Shown: positions 1-7,461, numbered from the stretch's first letter. The stretch: 13,159 nucleotides of DNA from Bacillota bacterium (GCA_029555925.1 JAKPQU010000327.1:1-13159); one strand, 5' to 3'. The notes: generated from the sequence alone by a model not told the origin. Translations and numbers: made by a program.

Positions 1-559
1 CGCCTCCGCATACTGCGGCACCGAGAGACCATGCTCTGTATTTGAGATATTCGGGAGCACAGTTTTCATCAAGGTCGGGAGGAATAAAGATCTCTTTTAA
101 TTTTGCTATGGCACCTATATTCATCTGAGATTGAGCCGTAACTTTGAGTTTTTTAAGTTCTTCGGCAGCTTTTTCCGAATTTGCATAGACTATCAATTCA
201 TTTTCTCCGATTGAATAGGAGAGAATTGATCCGTTTGTAACAAGTTCGTTAAGACCTTCTATGGAACTTTTGGGAAAAATTTCCTGTTTTATCTTCACAA
301 GATTTCCTTCATGTTCTATTACCTGAGCAGAAGGGAAAGGATTTCCCTCTACCGGTTCAGATTTCCCGTCTTTCATGAGATCTTTGACAAAACCTGTATC
401 CTTTACAGATTTTCCCTGAAGAATAAAAGATTTTGAAAGTTCATGGTCAGAACTTAACTGAACCGTATCACAGCCTCCCGGTTCTTTACCGGAGGAAAAG
501 TCATGTTTTGCATTCGGCATAATACCGGCTCTGGTGTCTTTATAATTTAAGATTTTCAT
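1..559 (-). CDS. Partial protein of unknown function, N-terminal 186 residues
   Basis: An open frame on the minus strand starts with ATG at 559-557 and is still open at base 1, so the C-terminus lies outside the window. An AAGGAGA ribosome binding site lies six to twelve bases upstream (about 562-569). The product begins MKILNYKDTR and has no hydrophobic signal peptide. Residues 1-40 look disordered and contain D-T-V-Q-L-S-S at residues 31-37, the same positions as a near-identical box in the 5'-nucleotidase encoded at 10828-12513. Residues about 85-140 look like a small mixed alpha/beta domain. I do not recognise a family. It is the third gene in a run of minus-strand genes after the two deiminase-like enzymes; the 148-base gap upstream holds an inverted repeat, so co-transcription is uncertain. 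Codon use resembles the neighbours. Confidence 0.8.
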   Translation of the reverse strand, partial: MKILNYKDTRAGIMPNAKHDFSSGKEPGGCDTVQLSSDHELSKSFILQGKSVKDTGFVKDLMKDGKSEPVEGNPFPSAQVIEHEGNLVKIKQEIFPKSSIEGLNELVTNGSILSYSIGENELIVYANSEKAAEELKKLKVTAQSQMNIGAIAKLKEIFIPPDLDENCAPEYLKYRAWSLGAAVCGG

Positions 560-602
560 AGGTTCTCCTTTTAGTAATATGAATCATTATATAAGTAAAA
601 TT

Positions 603-641
603 CAGCTATCAGCTGATAGTAATTCTATCAGTTGATAGCTG
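603..641. repeat. 17-base inverted repeat between genes
   Basis: The arm CAGCTATCAGCTGATAG (603-619) is followed by five bases and then CTATCAGTTGATAGCTG (625-641), complementary at 16 of 17 positions. Each arm is itself close to palindromic. It lies between the 3' end of the deiminase-like gene (stop at 708) and the start of the partial gene at 559. There is no T-run directly after it on the minus strand, so it is not a classical intrinsic terminator; it could be an mRNA-end hairpin, an operator-like site or a dispersed repeat. Confidence 0.75.
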
Positions 642-707
642 TAACGTAATTCTTTATATTAAAAATTCCATATAAACTATGAATATCCTGTTTCAATTTT
701 TATTTTT

Positions 708-2213
708 TCAGGCACTTTCCGTATAATCTCTTTCAATTACCTTGGTAATACAGTTTATGGCTCCCTGAAGGGAACTTACGGCAGTCATATCCAGCGGTAC
801 TATGTCATAGCCATATTTTTTGTAGACTCCGTTTCCTGCATTATCAAGTTCAGGTATTCCAAAATTGGGAATAAAAATATTATTTCCGTCCACTACGGAA
901 TTATTATAGGTGATCCAGGGATGATATCTGAGAGAAGAGCTGCCCAGATAAGGAACTCTTTCTATTTTATATCCGCTGTCTTCAAGACCTTTTGCGACGG
1001 CATCGAAATTCTCCTGTAAAGCCTTATCATCTTTCAAATGTTCAAACAGTCCGTCAAGAGGATTTCTGATCCATCCGTTAAGCTTTTCACTCAGGGATTT
1101 TTCATAGGAAGCAAATTTTTCAGGATCTTTTTCCTTGATATCTTTCAAAATATTAAGAGCCATAGAAGGGTCACCTACTGTTATAACCTTCTTACCTGTT
1201 TCAGGATCTACCTTGCCCAGGGGAGTCATAGCCATATCTATATGGAAAGCAGGCTGTTCTCCCTTGTATCCTATGACTACTACCTTTTGATGCGGGAAGG
1301 TTCTGTCCATCATAGTTTTAACAAGTTCTTCCTGGCTGAGGCTTTTTGCATTATCTATTTTTAAATCTCCTGTTATTTTATCATATTTGGAAGGATAACT
1401 TTTCATATCCTTGATGGCAAAAGCAACTGCATCAGAGCCTACAAAAACAGTATCGTCCGTAGCAAGCTGATTTCCTCCGTCAATAAATATGCCTTCCATT
1501 CTCTTATATTTTAATTCAGGATTTGCTTTTGCGAGTTCAGATGCAACAGCACCGTCACCTCTGCCGGGGAACCACATCCTGTCCTGTTCTACAACATTGT
1601 TACCGACTACAAGAGTCGAATCCTGGGCCCATATGGAATAAGCGTTATTACTGGCACAGATCTGAACCCTTTCAGGATTTAGAACCACTCCGTCTTTAGC
1701 CCATTGATTGACAAGATCCTGTATTTTTTCCTTATCTCCATCGCCGCAGGTGAGTATAGTAAATTTTGCAGAAGGCATTTTAGCTATAAAGGTTTTCATG
1801 GCTTCTATATAAGAAGACTCTATATCACCGAGTCTGCCGAAAGTAAGGCACATATGTTTTACATTGCCCACATTGGCAGGGATCATATAATCATTCATTT
1901 CAAGGCTGGAACCATGCTTTTTCAATAATTTCTCTATAGCTTTTCTGGCGAGTCCGGGATTGAAAGTAATCTCTTTTTTTTCTCCTCCGCCGGATATATC
2001 TTCCGACGTACCTGCCATTTTAGTGAATTTCTTTTTAAGTTTACCGAGGTCCAGAACTACTTTTATGCTTTCATCTTCCTTTGGAGATGCCTTCATAAAA
2101 CCATCCATCTTATCAGGATCAAGATTTACTTCTTTTAATATTTTTTCTCTTTCTCCGCTGAATTTGCCAAGATTCATACCTTCATAAATTTCTCTCTTAT
2201 TACCTATTTCCAT
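708..2213 (-). CDS. Guanidino-group-modifying enzyme family protein (peptidyl-arginine/agmatine deiminase-like), copy A
   Basis: A 501-residue protein with the layout of the PAD_porph/agmatine deiminase branch of the guanidino-modifying superfamily, enzymes that hydrolyse or transfer the guanidinium group of arginine derivatives through a catalytic cysteine. Visible in order: an N-terminal extension of about 105 residues; Y-M-I-P-A-N at 109-114, resembling the M-P-A-E opening of agmatine deiminases; W-A-Q-D at 195-198; D-G-G-N at 245-248; H-I-D at 324-326; and G-A-I-N-C-I-T with candidate nucleophile C488. The usual W-x-R-D has Gln for Arg, and the usual H-C has Asn before the Cys, so substrate choice is probably altered and agmatine is not assured. 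No signal peptide is seen. The start has GAGGG about nine bases upstream. It is a tandem paralogue of the gene at 2656-4059; the 442-base gap between them is filled with repeats. Confidence 0.85.
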   Translation of the reverse strand: MEIGNKREIYEGMNLGKFSGEREKILKEVNLDPDKMDGFMKASPKEDESIKVVLDLGKLKKKFTKMAGTSEDISGGGEKKEITFNPGLARKAIEKLLKKHGSSLEMNDYMIPANVGNVKHMCLTFGRLGDIESSYIEAMKTFIAKMPSAKFTILTCGDGDKEKIQDLVNQWAKDGVVLNPERVQICASNNAYSIWAQDSTLVVGNNVVEQDRMWFPGRGDGAVASELAKANPELKYKRMEGIFIDGGNQLATDDTVFVGSDAVAFAIKDMKSYPSKYDKITGDLKIDNAKSLSQEELVKTMMDRTFPHQKVVVIGYKGEQPAFHIDMAMTPLGKVDPETGKKVITVGDPSMALNILKDIKEKDPEKFASYEKSLSEKLNGWIRNPLDGLFEHLKDDKALQENFDAVAKGLEDSGYKIERVPYLGSSSLRYHPWITYNNSVVDGNNIFIPNFGIPELDNAGNGVYKKYGYDIVPLDMTAVSSLQGAINCITKVIERDYTESA

Positions 2214-2253
2214 AATTCATCCCTCTTTTTTATTTAAAATTAATGAATAGTGC

Positions 2254-2289
2254 GTGGTAAGTGGGTTTTATTAACTCACTAATCACCAC
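2254..2289. repeat. Imperfect hairpin upstream of deiminase-like copy A
   Basis: GTGGT (2254-2258) pairs with ACCAC (2285-2289), and AGTGGGTT (2260-2267) pairs with AACTCACT (2273-2280) with one G-T wobble. It lies about 40 bases upstream of the copy A start on the minus strand, so it could fold in the 5' leader. Whether it regulates anything is unknown. Confidence 0.5.
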
Positions 2290-2389
2290 TCCCTATTTAT
2301 AGTTTTTCCGATACTCTTTTACCTGAAGCAGCACTAATTACTGTCAGCAGTAAATACGACACCGGATAATCTGTGAGCCTGTCTCCTCC

Positions 2390-2410
2390 CGTCACGCGTT
2401 ACGCGTCACG
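2390..2410. repeat. Heptad repeat cluster 1 (three CGTYACG units)
   Basis: Three contiguous 7-base units, CGTCACG, CGTTACG, CGTCACG. The cluster is preceded by CTCC, as are clusters 3 and 5. It is one of five clusters in this window, all outside genes. Confidence 0.85.
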
Positions 2411-2444
2411 ACTATAACCAGCGGAATATTTACCGTTATAAGCA

Positions 2445-2449
2445 CTAAG
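2445..2449. repeat. Target-site duplication CTAAG, left side of MITE copy 1
   Basis: CTAAG stands directly before the TACCG element end and is repeated at 2656-2660 directly after the opposite CGGTA end, as expected for a 5-base duplication made on insertion. Confidence 0.75.
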
Positions 2450-2655
2450 TACCGTAACAGGTAAAAGGGTATCCATAAAAAGCTTCTGACTGGCAGGCTT
2501 TGGAGAAGAAAAATTCGTTTTTTCTATAGTATTAGAAATTAACCAGTGGTTAATTTATTGTCTGTAAAACAAATTAAATAAGGCAAATTATTTTTCTTCG
2601 TAAGAGCCTGGCAGGCAGAAGCTGGTAAATGGTTACTAATTTGCCTGTAGCGGTA
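2450..2655. mobile_element. Complete 206-base MITE, copy 1
   Basis: The element begins TACCGTAACAGG and its reverse complement begins TACCGCTACAGG. The two ends are imperfect terminal inverted repeats over about 65 bases, matching at roughly three quarters of positions by hand alignment, including shared AGCTTCTG, CAGGCT and GAAGAAAAAT blocks. It is flanked by the direct repeat CTAAG. The middle holds a near-palindrome around 2536-2556. There is no coding capacity, so any transposase must be supplied in trans by an unseen relative. A second copy in the opposite orientation begins at 13021; the comparable 139 bases match with about 11 mismatches and no gaps. Transcribed through, the whole element would fold as a long stem at the 3' end of the upstream mRNA. 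Confidence 0.88.
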
Positions 2656-2660
2656 CTAAG
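2656..2660. repeat. Target-site duplication CTAAG, right side of MITE copy 1
   Basis: This second copy of CTAAG contains, on the minus strand, the TAG stop codon (2658-2656) of the deiminase-like gene. The duplication therefore preserved the original reading frame end. Confidence 0.75.
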
Positions 2661-4059
2661 CTCCCGCAGAAAGAGAATACTCTCTTTCCAGAACCTTTGT
2701 CATACAGTTTATGGCTCCGAGATGAGAGCTTATAGCAGTCATTTCCAGTGGTATTACATTATAACCATATTTTCTGTATACACCGGCAGCTACATCATCC
2801 AGTTCGGGAATATCAAAAGCGGGAATAAAGAAATTATCTCCGTCTATTAAACCATTGTTATAGGTTATAGAAGGAAGATTGGTGAAAGAACTATGGGCAA
2901 AATAAGGCACTCTTTCCACTTTATACCCGTTTTTTTCCAGAGTCTGTGCGACTTCATTGAATTTCACATTAAAACCACCCATAAATATTTCATCAAACAT
3001 AAAATTAGTCATAACATCAAGTGGATGTCTTTCAGGGCAGACTGACAGTTTACTTTTAATATTTTCTTCATATTTACTGTATTTTTCCGGTTCTTTTTCC
3101 TTTAAATCCATTAAAATCTTACAGGCCATGTAAGGATCTGCCACGGTGACAACCTGTTTCCCTGTTTCAGGATCTACTTTACCGAGAGGCGTCATGAATA
3201 AATCTATATGAGCTTCAGGCTGTCCGTTCTGAACAGATGTATTACCTACATAAACTATTTTCTGACAGGGAAAGGTTTTTTCAAGCATGAGTTTACACAG
3301 TTCTTCCTGCCCCATCGTTGATGCTCCTTCTATATGTAGGTCACCTGTTATGCTGCTATATCTTGCAGAACACTTTTTCATATCTTCCATCATAGAACTT
3401 ACCGCATCGGAACCAAGAAAAAGCGTATCTTCTGTAGCAAGCTGATTGCCCCCGTCAATAAATAAACCGTCTCTTTGTTCAAGATGAAATTCCTGATTAA
3501 TTCTGGCAATTTCACCGGGAACAGCTTTATCGCCTTCGGAAGGAGTATAATTTCTGGCAGGTTCTATGAGCTTATTACCCACTACAAGGGTTGAATCCTG
3601 GGCCCATATAGATAAATCTTTTCCTGTTGCAGTAATATGTACCCTCTCAGGATTGGAAATAACGCCGTTACCTGCCCATGTATCCACAAGATTTTGCAGT
3701 TGTTTTTTTGAATCTTCATTCGATGTCAGGACAGTAAATCTCGCTGAAGGCATATTCTGAAGAAAAATCTTAAAAGCATTTTTATAACTTTCTCCTGATG
3801 GCCCGTTACCTAAATTTCCGCAGGTAAGACAGAGATGTTTTATCTGTCCCTCATTGGCGGGGATCATATATTTATCCATGTTAAGACTGCTCAGGGTATT
3901 ACTTTTATGTTCTCTCGAAAGCTCTGCAAGTTTTTTTATATCATTTAAACCATATTCTCTGTTATCTGATGAAATAAAGCGATCGTCACTTTCTTTACAG
4001 ACCGGTTTTTCCGGTCTTACAGAATATTTAAAATCAGATGTTATATTTGAGATTGTCAT
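2656..4059 (-). CDS. Guanidino-group-modifying enzyme family protein (peptidyl-arginine/agmatine deiminase-like), copy B
   Basis: A 467-residue paralogue of the protein encoded at 708-2213, alignable from about residue 63 to the end. It keeps M-I-P-A-N at 65-69, W-A-Q-D at 152-155, D-G-G-N at 202-205, H-I-D at 284-286 and G-A-I-N-C-M-T with candidate nucleophile C452. Both copies share the same departures from the family pattern (Gln for Arg before the Asp, Asn for His before the Cys), which suggests one altered activity conserved after duplication rather than random decay. The N-terminal 60 residues differ from copy A and start MTISNITS; no signal peptide is seen. The start is supported by GAGGAA about seven bases upstream. 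A four-unit heptad cluster lies 20 bases before the start codon. A MITE abuts the 3' end, and the TAG stop lies inside its target-site duplication. Confidence 0.85.
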   Translation of the reverse strand: MTISNITSDFKYSVRPEKPVCKESDDRFISSDNREYGLNDIKKLAELSREHKSNTLSSLNMDKYMIPANEGQIKHLCLTCGNLGNGPSGESYKNAFKIFLQNMPSARFTVLTSNEDSKKQLQNLVDTWAGNGVISNPERVHITATGKDLSIWAQDSTLVVGNKLIEPARNYTPSEGDKAVPGEIARINQEFHLEQRDGLFIDGGNQLATEDTLFLGSDAVSSMMEDMKKCSARYSSITGDLHIEGASTMGQEELCKLMLEKTFPCQKIVYVGNTSVQNGQPEAHIDLFMTPLGKVDPETGKQVVTVADPYMACKILMDLKEKEPEKYSKYEENIKSKLSVCPERHPLDVMTNFMFDEIFMGGFNVKFNEVAQTLEKNGYKVERVPYFAHSSFTNLPSITYNNGLIDGDNFFIPAFDIPELDDVAAGVYRKYGYNVIPLEMTAISSHLGAINCMTKVLEREYSLSAGA

Positions 4060-4079
4060 ATAGTTCCTCTTTCATGGAT

Positions 4080-4107
4080 CGTGACGCGTGACGCGTAACG
4101 CGTGACG
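4080..4107. repeat. Heptad repeat cluster 2 (four CGTRACG units)
   Basis: Units CGTGACG, CGTGACG, CGTAACG, CGTGACG without gaps, in the opposite sense to cluster 1. It sits 20 bases upstream of the start of deiminase-like copy B and so probably lies in its 5' leader or promoter. Confidence 0.85.
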
Positions 4108-4301
4108 CGAGGATTACTTAAAATAAACTATCATCATATCTATAAATTACCATATAGAAAGGAGAGAAACAATATAATAATGTTAAAAGTTTGTTAAATT
4201 AAAATCATTTTTTCCGCCGTAAAATTAATTGGATTATGGTGGTAATGAAAAAAATACTATGAATGTGCGGTTACTAAAGAAGAATGAACATCTGTTCCTC
4301 C

Positions 4302-4315
4302 CGTCACGCGTGACG
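4302..4315. repeat. Heptad repeat cluster 3 (perfect 14-base palindrome)
   Basis: CGTCACG followed by CGTGACG forms a perfect palindrome. It lies 17 bases beyond the stop codon of the NHL-repeat gene on the minus strand. No T-run follows, so it is not a typical intrinsic terminator. Confidence 0.8.
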
Positions 4316-4332
4316 CTTCTCATAATTCCCGG

Positions 4333-5268
4333 TCATTTCTTCGGAATAAATTTTTGAACCCTTTCATTTTCGTATTCCAGTATATAAACGGCCTTATCTG
4401 AAAAAACCGAAATGCCTGTCATACCGGATTGAAATTCACCTGATCCGCTGCCTATTTTCCCCCATTTTGTTATAAACTTTCCATCACTGCTGAATTTCTC
4501 TATCCTGTAATTACCATTGTCCAGAATATAAACATTTCCCGAAGTATCTATAGAAATCCCTCTCGGGTATATAAACTGGCCGTCATCTGAGCCGTAAGAA
4601 CCCCATTTAGTTACAAATTTTCCGTCTTTATCCAGTTTCTGAACTCTATGATTATCCTTTTCTACTATATAAATATATCCTTTCCCGTCCAGAGCAATAC
4701 CGAAAGAGCCTGTAAACTGGCCGTCACCCGTGCCGCGTGAGCCTATTCTTGCAGTAAAAATACCGGAAGAACTAAATTTCTGAATGGAATCATTGTTATA
4801 GGTATTTACTACATAGATATATCCTTCATTATCTGCGGAAAGACAGTAAGGGAAATCAAACTGTCCGTTCTTTCTGCCAAAGGAGCCCCATTTTGTTACA
4901 AAGGCACCGGAAGAGGTAAATTTCTGTATACGGTAATTATCTCTGTCTGCCACATAAAGAAAGCCTTCCCTGTCCATGGCAAGGCCGCATGGTTTCTTAA
5001 ACTGCCCGTCCCCTGAACCGGTTGTGCCCCATTCGTTGAGGAATTTACCTGAAGAATCAAATTTTTGAATGCGATTGTTCCATGTATCTGAAACATAAAC
5101 ATTTTCGGAACTATCTGTCGTTATGCCCTGAGGAAGTCGGAACTGTCCCGGTCTTTTACCTTCACCGCCCCAGAGGGTAACGAATACATAAAGACCGTCA
5201 TCCTGACTGTAAGTAACAGAGAAAGAAGTAATGATAAGAAGAATAAACAGAAAGGATTTTTTCAACAT
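4333..5268 (-). CDS. Exported six-bladed NHL-repeat beta-propeller protein
   Basis: A 311-residue protein with a Sec-type signal peptide (K3-K4, hydrophobic 5-17, likely cleavage after S21). The rest is six NHL repeats of 47-48 residues starting at about 42, 89, 136, 184, 231 and 278, each with a QF..P.GI..D..G.vYV.D..N.RIQKF...GkF.tkWG pattern. NHL repeats fold as beta-propellers and usually act as binding scaffolds, not enzymes; the ligand here cannot be predicted. The last repeat lacks its final GkF.tkWG strand, and residues 28-34 (VFVTLWG) just after the signal peptide could supply it, the usual way such propellers close. The ribosome binding site is weak (GGG about 10 bases upstream), but the signal peptide supports this start. 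It lies after the kinase gene on the same strand with a 146-base gap. Confidence 0.88.
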   Translation of the reverse strand: MLKKSFLFILLIITSFSVTYSQDDGLYVFVTLWGGEGKRPGQFRLPQGITTDSSENVYVSDTWNNRIQKFDSSGKFLNEWGTTGSGDGQFKKPCGLAMDREGFLYVADRDNYRIQKFTSSGAFVTKWGSFGRKNGQFDFPYCLSADNEGYIYVVNTYNNDSIQKFSSSGIFTARIGSRGTGDGQFTGSFGIALDGKGYIYIVEKDNHRVQKLDKDGKFVTKWGSYGSDDGQFIYPRGISIDTSGNVYILDNGNYRIEKFSSDGKFITKWGKIGSGSGEFQSGMTGISVFSDKAVYILEYENERVQKFIPKK

Positions 5269-5379
5269 GACTGATAACCCGGTATATAATTTAAATTATT
5301 TAGATAAACTGCCTCTACATAATTTTCATCTAAAGCTTTATTCTACGCCATTGAAAATTCCTATACAGTTAAAGTATTC

Positions 5380-5407
5380 AGCCACGCGTTACGCGTCACG
5401 TGTCACG
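5380..5407. repeat. Heptad repeat cluster 4 (degenerate)
   Basis: Two exact units, CGTTACG (5387-5393) and CGTCACG (5394-5400), flanked by diverged units ending CCACG and reading TGTCACG. It lies 7 bases past the stop codon of the kinase gene. Confidence 0.8.
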
Positions 5408-5414
5408 TTTTTAA

Positions 5415-6956
5415 TTATTTTCTGAAAAAAAATCTCATTATTAATTCGAATAATCCGGTTTTTCTGGATTTTTTCTTTTTCCCGCTTCCTTCGAGTGATG
5501 AATCTATTTTATCTATGGCTTTATCCATAAGCCTTTTCATTTCTATACTGAAAAGGCCTTCTCTTTTTCTGGCTTTTAATAAAACATTAAGAGCTTTTTT
5601 ATCTCCCATTTGTTCAAGAGCGGTAATAGCAGATTTTTTTATAATTTTATCTTTATGTTTAAGGTTGTCTTCAAGACATTTCAGCGATTCTGCAGTTTTG
5701 AAATTGCCGAGAGTTTCTATAGATGTAAGACGGACATCTCTATCCTTATCTTTTGTCTTCTTCACCAGAGCCTCAATACAGAGAGGGTCTTTTCTTTTTC
5801 CAAGAGAAACAACGGCGGCTTTACGACATATGGCAATTTTACTGCTCATCAAAATATCAATAAGAACTCCAGTAGCTTCACTATCAGATAATTTTTCTAT
5901 CTCTTCTATGATTTCTATTTTCTTTTCAACATCCTCTGTTTTCTTGAATTCCTCTGCCTTGAAGTCAGATTTATTTATTTTATTTACAGAAAAAATCAAA
6001 TTATCAGTTTTTTTCATCTCCGAGAGAGCTTTTTTTATTTCGTCTTCCTGCTTTGCTTTACCCTCTTTCAAACTGATTTTTAAATTCTGGAGAGCTTTTT
6101 TCAAATCCGCCGCAGAGGCAAATCTATCTTCCGGCCTGATTTTAAGTGTGCGGCCTATTATTCTGTCAAGTTCATCGGAAATATCAGGAACAAATGTTTT
6201 CATAGGTATATAATTGAAAACCTGCTGTATCTGCGCAGTAAGAGCAAAATACAGAGTTCCTCCGAGAGAGAATATATCGCTGGAAGGAGAAACTTTACCA
6301 TGAAACTGTTCCGGTGCCATATATCCCATAGTACCTATCTGTGTGCGGGCAAAACCTTTAAGTTCTTCGTACATGGGGAAGGCAATACCAAAGTCTATTA
6401 AAACAACACTCCTGTCAATATTTCGTATCATAATATTTGCAGGTTTCATATCTCTATAGATTATAGGAGGATTATAATTATGAAGACATGACAGAACCTC
6501 ACATATCTCAATTCCCCAGTCTATTACAATTTCCTGAGGAAGACCGGGCGTACCTGTTGATTTTACCATACCTTCCAGATCCAGTCCTTCTATAAACTCC
6601 ATTATAATATAATGATTACCTTCAAAAGAAAAATATTTCTGTATTTTCGGAACACTGGTGAAATTAAGGTTTTGCAGCAGTTTGGCTTCTTTTATAAATT
6701 TATCCACTGCATAGTCTCTGTCTTCATCGGAACTGGCACGGGAAGGTCTGAGTTCCTTCATAGCATAAATTTCATGTGACCTTTTATCTTCTACGAGATA
6801 AACGGCACCCAGGTCTGTTACGGCTACAAGCCCCATTATATTGTATTTGTCAAGAAGAGTAGTATTTAAAGGTAAAGTTAAACTTTTCTCCGTTGAATTT
6901 TCATCATAGTTTTTTGTTTCTGTATTATTTTTTACATCACTACCAGGCCCCGTCAT
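5415..6956 (-). CDS. Hanks-type Ser/Thr protein kinase with C-terminal HEAT repeats
   Basis: A 513-residue protein from the ATG at 6956-6954. A longer frame runs to a GTG at 7055 inside a heptad repeat, but that extension has no domain and the repeat is unlikely to be coding, whereas the inner ATG has a GGGG purine stretch 8-11 bases upstream. The kinase domain spans about 38-292: Y-A-M-K with ATP-binding K67, a Y-R-D-M-K-P-A-N catalytic loop (D169, Tyr replacing the usual His), D-F-G at 188-190 and A-P-E at 214-216. The glycine-rich loop is poor (G-L-V-A-V-T-D-L-G). Residues 300-355 are charged and probably helical; 357-467 hold about three HEAT/PBS-lyase-like repeats, a protein-docking surface. 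There is no clear transmembrane helix, but the tail G-L-F-E-L-I-M-R-F-F-F-R-K could be a membrane-binding amphipathic helix. It is likely a cytoplasmic signalling kinase; its substrate is unknown. Confidence 0.9.
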   Translation of the reverse strand: MTGPGSDVKNNTETKNYDENSTEKSLTLPLNTTLLDKYNIMGLVAVTDLGAVYLVEDKRSHEIYAMKELRPSRASSDEDRDYAVDKFIKEAKLLQNLNFTSVPKIQKYFSFEGNHYIIMEFIEGLDLEGMVKSTGTPGLPQEIVIDWGIEICEVLSCLHNYNPPIIYRDMKPANIMIRNIDRSVVLIDFGIAFPMYEELKGFARTQIGTMGYMAPEQFHGKVSPSSDIFSLGGTLYFALTAQIQQVFNYIPMKTFVPDISDELDRIIGRTLKIRPEDRFASAADLKKALQNLKISLKEGKAKQEDEIKKALSEMKKTDNLIFSVNKINKSDFKAEEFKKTEDVEKKIEIIEEIEKLSDSEATGVLIDILMSSKIAICRKAAVVSLGKRKDPLCIEALVKKTKDKDRDVRLTSIETLGNFKTAESLKCLEDNLKHKDKIIKKSAITALEQMGDKKALNVLLKARKREGLFSIEMKRLMDKAIDKIDSSLEGSGKKKKSRKTGLFELIMRFFFRK

Positions 6957-7049
6957 AATTTTACCCCTTTTATCTTTATGATATAACGTTTCAACTATCA
7001 GAAGATTAATATTACTGACCTGACAAGCATCTAATGAACGTTTTTCTCC

Positions 7050-7070
7050 CGTCACGCGTTACGCGTTACG
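7050..7070. repeat. Heptad repeat cluster 5 (three CGTYACG units)
   Basis: Units CGTCACG, CGTTACG, CGTTACG, preceded by CTCC as in clusters 1 and 3. It lies about 95 bases upstream of the preferred kinase start and creates a spurious in-frame GTG there. Confidence 0.85.
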
Positions 7071-7394
7071 ATTCTCATATAAACTTAATACTGAAAAATT
7101 AATTAAAAAAAAATCTCTTTAAAAAAAATCTCTAATGGAATATATATTATATTATAAATCGTTTACAAAAAATAAACAGTGAGATTAGATACATTAACGG
7201 CGAAGTTGCTTCAAATATATTCAGGTAGAAGGACCTGTTCAAGAAAAATCACACATCCTGTAGATTAAATATTGTTTAAAGAACATATTTGTAATGTAAT
7301 TCTGTATAATTATATATATACCCATATATAGCCTTTTCTATACGTCCAGATAGAATTTTAGTTAGTTTATAACCGGTCATTACAGAAAATCTTA

Positions 7395-7422
7395 TTGAAA
7401 AACAATAAAATTATGATAAAAT
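7395..7422 (+). promoter_or_regulatory. Candidate sigma70-type promoter for the membrane operon
   Basis: TTGAAA (7395-7400) is followed by 16 bases and TAAAAT (7417-7422), with TG at 7414-7415 giving an extended -10. The distance to the start codon at 7462 suits a short leader. Such matches occur by chance in AT-rich DNA. Confidence 0.45.
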
Positions 7423-7461
7423 AGAATTATTGTAAAATTTCAAAGAAAGAGGAGGTTTTTT

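Larger units (their letters stand above)
2214..2449. other. Repeat-rich intergenic stretch left of the MITE
   Basis: Together with the MITE this forms the 442-base gap between the two deiminase-like genes. It holds an imperfect hairpin (2254-2289), a small TTACTG/CAGTAA inverted repeat (2338-2353) and a heptad cluster (2390-2410). No open frame with a ribosome binding site was seen. The promoter of copy A, if it has its own, must lie here, but I see no convincing -35/-10 pair. Confidence 0.6.
6957..7461. other. Divergent intergenic region (505 bases)
   Basis: This AT-rich stretch separates the minus-strand kinase gene from the plus-strand membrane operon and must contain promoters for both. 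It holds heptad cluster 5 (7050-7070), a directly repeated A-run plus TCTCT (about 7105-7134), a run of alternating AT at 7306-7327, and a plus-strand promoter candidate at 7395-7422. I saw no tRNA, riboswitch or convincing small ORF. Confidence 0.65.

Noticed and set aside
2390..2410. Heptad clusters as a CRISPR array
   Set aside because: The units are 7 bases, contiguous and lack spacers, and there are no cas genes.
708..4059. Naming the deiminase-like genes aguA
   Set aside because: Arg and His positions typical of agmatine deiminase are changed and the N-termini are extended, so a specific agmatine deiminase name is not supported.
4181..4200. Short leader-peptide-like frame after an AAGGAGAG site on the plus strand
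   Set aside because: The frame is only five codons, the spacing from the ribosome binding site is too long, and no downstream plus-strand gene exists to regulate.
5515..6213. Long plus-strand open frame of 232 codons opposite the kinase gene
   Set aside because: It is antisense to the clearly conserved HEAT-repeat and kinase coding sequence, has low-complexity Ser/Phe/Leu composition and no family pattern.
6957..7055. N-terminal 33-residue extension of the kinase from a GTG
   Set aside because: The GTG lies in a heptad repeat, the extension shows no domain, and the ATG at 6956 has a better upstream purine stretch.
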